This document shows, piece by piece, positions 55,806 to 64,000 of a stretch of 64,000 bases of DNA. Source of the DNA: Arachnopeziza araneosa. Taxonomy: Eukaryota; Ascomycota; Leotiomycetes; Helotiales; Arachnopezizaceae. Location: contig QYAI01000004.1 in NCBI GenBank assembly GCA_003988855.1, positions 620,001 through 684,000 on the forward strand, given 5' to 3'. Position numbers and translations under genes: made by a program. How positions within the stretch are numbered: position 1 is the stretch's first letter; the number at the start of each line of letters is the position of its first letter. The notes beneath the pieces are model-generated. The model was not told the DNA's origin, searched no databases, and was given only the letters and a program-made list of their open reading frames with translations.

Positions 55806-56852
55806 TCAATTCCATCCATCAATCTTGAATTCAAATTTCATATCTCCTCTGCCTCTTGGTATGGCATTTCCATCCGAATCCCAGAGAGATCGCTCTCGGA
55901 AAGACACATTCCCTTCCCAGTCCACCAAAATGATTGTTTGCCTTTGAGTACCATATATACCAGTCATTCCATTACTGGTTTCAGGAGATGGAGTCTCTAT
56001 ATCTTTTAACCCAACTTCTGAGTTTCCATTTGTGGTAGCAGAACCATTGAGTGCAGCTGGTGTAGCACTGGCAATTTCATCTGCTTTGGGAGTGGTGGCT
56101 GCGATATCGGCGCTGCCAATCGGAGGGATGAAAACAGACTTCCGGAGCTCGAAAAGATAATCTTCAAACTCTTTGCCATTTTGCTCAGGTAAATCATTTG
56201 AGTCGAGAATACCGTATAATCTGTCCACCAGCGCCTCCTCCCCAAGCCCTGCTCTTTTGGACTCTTTCACAACTGCTAAGAGTTCCTCCTTCCCCATCTT
56301 TACTTTTTGCCATATGTCAGGATCTGAATAGAAAGTGTTGCTTAGCCCATACACTTCGTCTCTCTTCTCAGCGATCCAAGGGACGTCATCGGGGCATCCA
56401 CTTCGATTCGAAATTATCGCCAAAGGATCCACTTCATTGGCGTTCTGGGGTCTCTTCCGTAGTTTTCCACAGAGCAGAGAGAAGCCTCCCACCCCCTTCA
56501 CTCCATCGTCTTCCAGTAGACGGAGAACAAACTGTTCTGTACTTTCGTCTTCGGGACTGGTCAGCCATGCTGTAACCATTCCTCCTCTGCTTTTTGTACC
56601 ATATACTGGGTGATTGACATCCTGAGTATTCGTCTCTCGATAATTTGTCAGAACAGCGAGTTTGCCACTCTTGGTAATGCCCAGCCATGTTCCTTGCTCC
56701 GCCCTTTGCAGGTCTCGTGAGGACAGAATTTCTTGATGCTGGGACGACCACCAATGGGGCCTGCTCGTTGGGCGGAGGATGAATTCATCTCGATTATCTA
56801 GAATGATGATGGAGTAGTCTGGATGAGCGGTCGTGAGTAGAACGATGCACAT
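55806..56852 (-). CDS. TANGO2 family protein (NRDE domain)
   Basis: Single exon, 348 residues. It starts MCIVLLTTAHPDY and has the diagnostic DNRDEFILRPTSRPHWW (19-35), with RAEQGTWLGITKSGKLAVLTNYRE and SRGGMVTAWL. The centre has ISNRSGCPDDVPWIAEKRD and YGLSNTFYSDP, and the C-terminus TGIYGTQRQTIILVDWEGNVSFRERSLW. All are ordered as in TANGO2. An insertion at about 240-295 is Ala/Thr/Ser-rich and likely disordered. The conserved N-terminal Cys2 resembles Ntn hydrolases. Human TANGO2 affects Golgi/ER organisation, mitochondrial lipid metabolism and haem trafficking; the activity is not established. Confidence 0.92.
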   Translation of the reverse strand: MCIVLLTTAHPDYSIIILDNRDEFILRPTSRPHWWSSQHQEILSSRDLQRAEQGTWLGITKSGKLAVLTNYRETNTQDVNHPVYGTKSRGGMVTAWLTSPEDESTEQFVLRLLEDDGVKGVGGFSLLCGKLRKRPQNANEVDPLAIISNRSGCPDDVPWIAEKRDEVYGLSNTFYSDPDIWQKVKMGKEELLAVVKESKRAGLGEEALVDRLYGILDSNDLPEQNGKEFEDYLFELRKSVFIPPIGSADIAATTPKADEIASATPAALNGSATTNGNSEVGLKDIETPSPETSNGMTGIYGTQRQTIILVDWEGNVSFRERSLWDSDGNAIPRGRGDMKFEFKIDGWN

Positions 56853-57961
56853 GGTGGTGTCGGTTCAACGGGGTTGGGTTGATCTTGGTTGCCAAAGGTC
56901 TAGAAATGATTGATACCTCAGCAGGAATTTAAAGGTCAAAAAGGAAAGTGCGAACGCCATTGTGTGCTGGGGCAAACCACGACTGCAACAATGACTTCTC
57001 GGGTGACTTCCGGTCGGTTCCATGCAGAGGAGGGAGTAGTAGGGGGGGAGTGAGGTGATGTTTTTTGCTCTGATATGTTGGATGCTGTGCTGTGGGCAAG
57101 GCCGAGTTACCTACATCACAGGCCAGACCGCCTCCGCTTCTAGGCCCTTTGACAGGTGACATGCCCCTGTGGATACGCCACACAGCAGCGTCTGCCGTCC
57201 ATGGGAGGTCACCAGAGGCGCTGGAGGATGCCCCTTAGCAGCGTTGCAGTTGCGGCTTCGGAAGCGTCAAGGGCTCAAGGGTTCAACCGCAGCGGGCGTC
57301 CCGGAATCGAGGCCATGTATGAAGCAGATGCATCGATTTTGCATGCAGTAGCACGATGCAGAGAGAAAAGGAGTTTCACCTCTGCTTGCCTCTCTCTCTT
57401 GGGACTGCTTGCCCTCACCTCCACGCCCAGCTGCTGCTGCTGTATCTTCACAGAGACCGTTACCCGCCAGTGTCGTCACCGCAAGCCAAGATGAGATGGC
57501 GAGATTGAACAGACCAACCACTGCTCCAGAAGTTTCGGAGTCTAGATACGTACAGCTTGCATTTGGGCCTCGTTGTCGCGTGGATGGGATGCCCACCCTG
57601 GACGTGGTGGAATCTGTCAACAAGATAACCAGAGAGTTTGTTTGACAGTATTACGTGTCGACTCTGCTCTTGACAGATGTCACAAAGAGCCAGCCGCCAG
57701 GCAGGCAGACGAACAGAGCGGTGCTCATAAGCATAAAGAACGCCCACGAGACCGGTGTCGATGAATAAAGCCGCAAGGCCGATAAGCAACCACCGACCCT
57801 AGAGCTCCAACCTTTCCTCCTGGCCCTGACCAACCTTCAACCTCTTCTCCTACGAACAAACAACCATTCCTGGCAAACCCATTGTTGTCTGCCCCCCAGC
57901 ATCCTTCGTCCCGCTGCTCTCCTATTGAAGAAATCCTTTCCGAAGTTGGTGTCCAGCAACC
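56853..57961. promoter_or_regulatory. Divergent promoter region, TANGO2 / YOP1
   Basis: 1.1 kb between divergent starts. Short ORFs on both strands are judged spurious. No tRNA or repeat found. Confidence 0.4.
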
Positions 57962-59184
57962 ATGTTCGACACTTTCGCAACCCTCTTATCGTATGCATAC
58001 CCCGCCATCGTGACCATCCCCCGCCACATCGCGAATAACCTCACGCAAACGCTGACGGAGACTCCAGCTCGGTCCCTACCTTTCTCTTTCCCGTCTTTGC
58101 CTCCTACAAAGCTCTGAAGACTTCAGATCCAGCTCTTCTCAAACCATGGCTCATGTACTGGGTGGTCTTGGCCTGCGCGCTTCTGTTTGAGTCATGGACT
58201 GGTTTCATCCTTGTTTGGTTTGTTTATGCCCACCTAATGTACGAGGAGCTGCTAAGGTTTCTTTTCAGGGTCCCGTTCTATTCCTGGATTCGTCTCGGCT
58301 TTCTTCTCTATCTTATCCTCCCCCAAACACAAGGCGCAAAGGTTCTCTATCAACTACACGTCCACCCCTTCCTTGAAGAGAACGAGAGGTCCATCGATGA
58401 CTTTATATCTTCGGCACACGATCGCGCCAAATCCGCGGGCATCATATATCTCAAACAAGCCATCGAGCTCATCAAACAACATGTTTTCGGCCTCCCTCCC
58501 AAGGAACCAACCCCACCTCCAACTCCATCAGCGTACAGCTATACTCAGAATCTGATTGCACGTTTCAACCTCCCATCTGCCAAACCAACTTTCCCTGTCA
58601 ATCCTGTCAGCAGCGCAACCTCTACCGCAACCGATTTCTACACCCTTCTCGCCTCAGCAGTCTCTGCAGCTACATCCTCAACCTCGGCCCAAGCACGCGA
58701 TCTCTCCAATTCAGGCACCCTCATCCCCCCGACCATCTCTGGCTCTGACCGTCTCTCCTTCATCTCCGCTCAACGCGAGCGTCTCTCCATCCTCCTATCT
58801 GCCCTTGACAAAGAAGCTGACACTCTACAATCCAAGAGTGTCAAGCCATCTCCACCGCACCGAGTACCTTCCATGTCTTTGGATGGTAGCTCTGGCAGCG
58901 ACGAGGTAGGAGAGACTGGAGAACGTCCCAAGAGCGCCATGAGCGGCGCCAGTGGACTGAGTAAATCAAAGAGCGAAGCTGATTTTGAAAATATTGATGC
59001 GGAGAGTGGAGCCGAGGACCAAGGATTTGAAAACCCAAGAGGTCATACGCGGAGAACCCCAAGTACTACTAGCTGGTTGCCCTGGAGTTGGGGCGCCAAA
59101 CCTGATGCTAGCGATGCCGATACAGTGATGGGTGATAGCCATCACGCCGAAGACAAAGGCATGAGCACTGGTGTGGATAGATAA
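57962..59184 (+). CDS. YOP1: YOP1/REEP ER-shaping protein (TB2/DP1/HVA22 family)
   Basis: Exons 57962-57990, 58068-58217, 58269-59184, both junctions phase 2, giving 364 residues. Spliced N-terminus: MFDTFATLL then SSSVPTFLFPVFASYKALK. The TB2/DP1/HVA22 domain includes LLKPWLMYWVVLACALLFES, TGFILVWVPFYSWIRLGFLL, LPQTQGAKVLYQLHVHPFL and AHDRAKSAGIIYLKQAIE. The paired hydrophobic hairpins insert into tubular ER and generate curvature. A Ser/Pro-rich disordered C-terminus of about 200 residues is typical of Pezizomycotina members. The 51-bp second intron (58218-58268, donor GTTTGT) has no in-frame stop, so retention would insert 17 residues into the hairpin. Confidence 0.92.
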
Positions 59185-59615
59185 TTGTGATGAGATTATT
59201 TGTTTGGAAGGGCGTTTTCGGACCAACGGCACAATGGATGGTATACTCTGGAGTGGATTAGGTAGATGGGGTCTCACTAGTAAGTGCATGAATGGCATAG
59301 TGGTGCGGTCTTTCGCGTCAAGCATGGGCTTTGAGACGAGGCGCGGCCATTGTAGATAGCTCAAAAACAGCAAACTTCATCTGCTTAAGAATCTATCCTT
59401 TGTCATCTGAATTCACACTCGATTTTTAAGTCGAATGAACCTTGAAGTCTGCATTTAACATGTGACATCAAATTTTTCAGGTCAGGGAATACTTCATAGT
59501 CTTCTCACTTAATTTATTCAATATGAGCATTTCGGTCTTTAAGTTTAGAGTCTATTGGTTTCATTATTCTCCTTCAAAAGGGTATATACAAGAAATCGAA
59601 ATGAAATTTCGTCTA
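59185..59615. other. Convergent 3' spacer, YOP1 / ETF-QO
   Basis: 431 bp of 3' flanks between convergent genes. Nothing else seen. Confidence 0.5.
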
Positions 59616-61639
59616 TCAAGTCATGTAATATTTTGGTCCCCCGCCGCCTTCAGGTACAGACCAGTTGATATCTACAAAGATGTTAGTAAAGCACTTCAAT
59701 ATTCCTCGTCCATTATACCTTGATCTGGGACTTTAATGTCACAAGTCTTGCAATGAATGCAGCTAGCATAGAAATCAGCATTGTCCGAATTAGAGATAGT
59801 ATACTTACTTCTGAGCGTTAATCTGGAATCTTACACCAATCTCGTTTGTTTCGTCTTCAACATACTCATACACACCTGCAGGACAGAATCGATTCTCTAT
59901 CCCTTTATATTTGGGCCATTCCATCCGGGCATGTTGATCCCAGTCCCGGACCTGCAAATGAACGGGCTGATCTTCTTCATGATTAGTCCCGGTTCTACTA
60001 ACACTTGTCAAAATGTCGAAACTGATCTTGCCATCAGGTTTTTCGTATTCGATTTTGGGGCATGCGTCGGCGGTTTTGGTGGCTGATGCATCGGTCCCTT
60101 TGTGTTTGAATGTCCAGGGGACTTTGCCTTTGAGGATGTAAGCTTCGAGGCCGGAATACACGATGCCGCCGTAGAGTTTGAGAGGTGAGTGGAAGGAAGG
60201 TCTCATATTTCGGACTTCTTTTAACTCTTTCCAGATGGAGGATTTGCGGAGTGAGTCTTCATAGTCATAGAGGAAGATGGACCCTGTGTCCTTATCGCTG
60301 AGTGCTGTCCACGTAGCTTCTGCAGCTAGCATTCCCGACTTCATGGCAGTGTGAGTACCTTTGATTTTGGGAACGTTGAGAAAGCCAGCAGTATCCCCAA
60401 TGAGGGCACCACCTGGGAAGGCGACCTTAGGGATCGATTGAAATCCGCCCTCGTTGAGTGCTCGTGCTCCATACGAAATACACTTTCCCCCTTCAAGGAC
60501 TGACTTGTATAGAGGGTGGTGCTTCATTTTCTGAAACTCTTGATATGGCGATAGCCAAGGATTAGGATAATCAAGTCCAACCACGAGACCAATACTGACC
60601 ATATTATCGCCGAAATGGTACATCCAACCACCACCATACGTATCCGATGGAAGGGGATAGCCCATTGAGTGAACCACTTCGCCCTTTTTGAATTTTTCAG
60701 GTTGGATTTCCCAGACCTCTTTCAGTCCAAGACCATATGTCTGAGGCTGGCTTTCTTTGCGGAGATCGAATTTCTTTATGACTTGTTTCGTAAGACTGCC
60801 ATGGCATCCTTCAGCAAACAAGGTGAGTCTAGCATGAAACTCCATGCCTCTCTCAAAGCTATCCTTTGGTTTTCCCTGCCTCGAAATGCCTAGATCGTTC
60901 GTAGCCACGCCTTTAACAGAACCATCTGCTTTATATAAGACCTCGGAAGCAGCGAAGCCCGGATAGACTTCTACACCTACTTCTTCTGCCCTCTCTCCAA
61001 GCCATTTTGTAAATTGGTTGAGACTGACAATATAATTTCCATGGTTATTCATTTGCGGAGGCGCAGGTATAGGTATGGAGCTGGACTTTGTGAGAAATCG
61101 CATCTTATCGCCTGTAGCTGGTGTGGCATATTCGAATCGGTTCTCGTTATCCTCTGCCAGCCAGTCTGGCATCAATTCATTAATCGCTGTTGGTTCTATG
61201 ACGGCACCGGACAGAATGTGAGCTCCTATCTCGCCTGCCTTCTCCAAGAGCAAGACTCGAAACTCTTCATTGCCAGCTTCGTTCGCCAATTGTTTTAATC
61301 TAATGGCAGCGCTCAGTCCGGCAGGACCTGTTGGATTTAGCTACAGTCGGAGAATAACACTACTGTAAGCTTACCTCCACCAATTATACATACATCGACC
61401 TCGTCGCTTTCCCGTTCAACTGACTTTGGATCAAAATCATCGTGAGGATCTGCCAGCCTCCGTCTGAGGGTAGTTGAGAAGACTCGTGACTGTGTGAGGC
61501 CCCGGGAGAGGTTTTGGCGGGGGCAAGAATTTGACTTGGCCCGGAAAGTTCTCGATGAGAGTTGAATTGAAGCTCTTGGAGGGTTCCACTTCACCAGATT
61601 CCGCTGCAAGGATGCAGTGATAGACCTGGATGAAGCCAT
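59616..61639 (-). CDS. Electron transfer flavoprotein-ubiquinone oxidoreductase, mitochondrial
   Basis: Exons on the minus strand: 61639-61375, 61327-59809, 59762-59719, 59671-59616, giving 627 residues. The presequence is Arg/Ser-rich (about 1-60). The FAD motif CIIGGGPAGLSAAIRL is split by the first intron. Other landmarks: LEKAGEIGAHILSGAVIEP, RFLTKSSSIPIPAPPQMNNH, FAEGCHGSLTKQVI, LIGDTAGFLNVPKIKGTHTAM. A C-terminal 4Fe-4S site uses Cys570 (CPAGVYEYV) and Cys596, 599 and 602 (NCIHCKTC), the last three on a 44-nt exon. The end is INWSVPEGGGGPKYYMT. It passes electrons from ETF (fatty-acid and amino-acid oxidation) to ubiquinone at the inner membrane. Confidence 0.94.
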
Positions 61640-62668
61640 TCCGCACTGTCACCTCATTTCCTCGTTGTTGTTGCAATTATCCTGTATTGACTTGACGATG
61701 ATGTCGGCAGCGAAAGCTTCAAGCTTCCTCGGCTAGGCGGGTACCAATCATCTTCGAGCCGATTGAAAGCGGAGGAGCGGAATGCAGTTGATTCTTGAAC
61801 TTCCCTTACTGCCACGACTACAACTACATTATAAGAGTCAAGTGACTTCTCGAAGTCGGTGAGGAGGATGACGATGAGAGTCCATCCTGGCGTTGCACTC
61901 ACTCGTGTCCTTACTGCTGAAACATTGTCAAATGTCGTCGTCACGCATATAGCCTGGTGTTTCATTCTTTCTTCGGAGGACTCTTCTTAGAATTGGCCAA
62001 GGGAACAGTTTCCGCACACCCTCCCCGAAGCCTCTCGAAATTATGCAAGGAAGAAAATCATAGCGATCGTTGTTTTGGCTTGGCTCATCTGGAGCCGAGT
62101 TCGTTTGATGGTTGTTTGATAGTAGGACCCCGGTCTGCTTCAGCGAGAGCCAAATGGAGCCTCAACTCCCACTAGCACAACAGAATCTGTTTAACCTTGG
62201 CGGATCATGTTTTGCATACTGGCGGCAGTGGTTTCCTCGGAACGACCAGTGTCATCGTCCCCCTTCCTATTTTTGGGTCCTTCTGAAGGTGCCAGACTCG
62301 GACTATGGCTTGATTCGTCCCATTCATTCGACACCCGCCATCTGATTGACCTCAACGGTCACTTTGCCATGCAGATCAGACGAGTTATGGATTGAGTACA
62401 GATATTTCATTCTTTCCTCGTTTCATCGTCGGCTGCGCTTGACTGTGGTAAGCTATGAGTGATTATAAGTTGAAGCTACAGATCGATGGATTTCCTCGTC
62501 TCATCCCATTCACTTCATCTTCACTGCAGGTCACTTTGATTCTTTCAAGAGGTTCGTACGACTTGATCTTAATTTACCTCGACTAACTGTATGGTGGTAG
62601 CTGTGCTCATCTTTTCATAAAACTACTTTCATCTTTTGCTTCTATTTCAACTTTTTCTTTATTTCAAT
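61640..62668. promoter_or_regulatory. Divergent promoter region, ETF-QO / secreted protein
   Basis: 1.03 kb between divergent starts. A TATA-like cataaaac near 62616 is about 50 bp upstream of the secreted-protein ATG. ORFs here are short and featureless. Confidence 0.4.
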
Positions 62669-63650
62669 ATGAAGAACTTCGGCTCCATCATTGCTCTCCT
62701 GGCCCTTTCAGCTGGTGCTGTTTGCGCCCGCGCCTTGCCGGCCGAGGGAAATGCCATCGAAGCTAGAGCCCCATATGATATTGGTAATTTTAGTAACCAA
62801 AGCGTAAATTTTTGTGTTAATTTTCCATCAGCTGGAGAGATCTACAACCGTTCACCGAAGAAAGACGAGAAAGCAGATAAGAAACATAACGCCACCGCAG
62901 CTGCTGTTGGCAGCAGTGCAGCGAACGTTACAGCTGTAGCATCAAACTCAACAGCAAGCGCAACCAAGAAAGGAAAAGGTGATAAGGGTGCCGCTGACGT
63001 TGCCTCTATCCTCGATTCGCTCAAAGGTAGTGCGAATCAAGGAGAAGCCGCTGAACTAGCCTCGCTCGCCGAGTCACTCGGTCTACGTGATCTCGAAGCC
63101 AGAAAGCACAAGAAAAATGCTACAGCAGTTGCTGCTGGAAAGGCTGGAAAAGGCGCCGCTGCTGCCACCGGGAAGGTCTTTTTTATATTCTATCCGTGGA
63201 AACAGGACTGTCACTAACAAATCACAGGCCAACCTAGCAGCAGTTGGCAAGGCTGGTAAAGCAGGCAAAGCAACCACGTCTGTAGCCGCTGTTGCTGCTA
63301 GCGCTACTGCTGATGCTGGAGCTGCTTTCGTCAATGCTGATGCTTCGGATGGTTCAGCTGGAATTGCTGTAAGTCATACAACAATAGAAGACAGTATGTT
63401 ACTCAACTAATGATAAACCAGGCCGCTGCACTCGCTGCAAGTGCTGTTGCTGCCGCAGCAGATGGTGACATAGTTACTGGTGTAAGTTCACATTTCATCT
63501 CATTCTCGACGCTTCTCTCAGCAGATATCATGTCTGCCCGGCGACCCTAAACTTCAACCTTACATCAACAAACTGACCCTCTTATAGACTGCCGCAGCCG
63601 TAGCCGCTACCGCTACTGCAGCCACTAAGAAAGGAAAGGGAGGTGCTTAA
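62669..63650 (+). CDS. Secreted Ala/Lys/Gly-rich low-complexity protein, function unknown
   Basis: Proposed exons: 62669-62783, 62832-63175, 63228-63368, 63422-63481, 63588-63650, giving 240 residues. Residues 1-20 form a signal peptide (MKNFGSIIALLALSAGAVCA). The mature protein is Ala-rich with Lys/Gly motifs (KKGKGDKG, KAGKGAAAATGK, GKAGKAGKA, ending TKKGKGGA) and N-glycosylation sequons (NAT, NVT, NST). It has one less biased segment, DVASILDSLKGSANQGEAAELASLAESLGLRDLEARKHKK in outline. The first intron (48 bp, A+T-rich) has no stop, so a retained form is possible. No family is recognised; a wall-associated or surface protein is plausible. Confidence 0.75.
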
Positions 63651-64000
63651 ACATTTCCTCTTGTGAAATTAAAACGCAATTGAGACCGTGGGAAATAAAT
63701 ATTGGAGGGGCGCATTATATTAGGAATCAAAATGGCGCTTTAGAAAAGTGCTGGATATAAAATGAAATGTATAAATCAAATACATTGAATCATTGATCTG
63801 ATCGATCGATAGATTGATCTGACATACTTTAGACTTCTGAAATATACAAGATTACTTCAAATGTGTTGCTGGTATTTGGTTTTGTGTGAATACTTGGTGA
63901 AAAAGAAGAAAGCTAAGTCACGAGGGTCAATACCCAGTTTGGATAATTTTATCAAAAGATTCCACAAGTCTCCTAAATTGTTCTACCTAACTAATTTAAA
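63651..64000. other. Downstream flank at window edge
   Basis: 350 bp of A+T-rich 3' sequence with a small palindromic gatc-rich patch near 63795-63820 (gatctgatcgatcgatag). No gene start or terminal exon visible. Confidence 0.5.

Overview
The window comes from a filamentous ascomycete nuclear chromosome (Pezizomycotina; a leotiomycete such as the Helotiales is my best guess). The evidence is many 45-60 bp GT-AG introns with CTAAC/CTGAC-like branch points, single-gene transcription units, and fungal families such as HIR1, RSC7, REI1, GDS1, YOP1, GT15 mannosyltransferase and TANGO2. I recognised no bacterial operon, CRISPR array, rRNA, convincing tRNA or intact transposon. Exon boundaries were worked out by hand from splice motifs, phase and family motifs.

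Layout, left to right. 0.3-2.2 kb: an asparagine-synthetase-domain protein. 5.2-7.4 kb: RSC7 (chromatin remodelling), followed by a gene-poor, partly A+T-rich stretch to 13.2 kb. 13.2-17.1 kb: a fungal amidoligase-family protein, a RING-finger locus carrying disablements, and a GPI-anchored DUF7707-type protein. 18.4-21.6 kb: an MFS transporter converging on a peroxisomal D-amino-acid oxidase. 22.5-29.4 kb: a large disordered protein, a four-exon cysteine-rich metallothionein-like protein, a DUF1772 membrane protein and a mitochondrial helical protein. 29.5-39.4 kb: a compact housekeeping block with a GT15 mannosyltransferase, HIR1, an MDR oxidoreductase, a WBP4-type zinc-finger protein and stomatin-like protein 2. 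40.7-47.6 kb: a sugar transporter with 6-nt and 12-nt microexons, REI1 and GDS1. 47.6-52.9 kb: a second gene-poor stretch. 52.9-63.7 kb: a conserved 728-residue unknown, a TANGO2 homologue, YOP1, ETF-ubiquinone oxidoreductase and a secreted Ala/Lys-rich protein.

The genes do not form a recognisable biosynthetic cluster. Most are independent core functions: chromatin (RSC7, HIR1), ribosome and spliceosome (REI1, WBP4-like), mitochondria (SLP2, ETF-QO, the 398-residue protein) and secretory pathway (GT15, YOP1). Lineage-specific genes are interspersed: amidoligase, metallothionein-like, DUF7707, the Ala/Lys-rich secreted protein and the disordered unknowns. The items most worth a second look are the microexon transporter, the metallothionein-like gene hidden by splicing, the amidoligase, the disabled RING locus, and an apparent one-base frame break at the RSC7 N-terminus.
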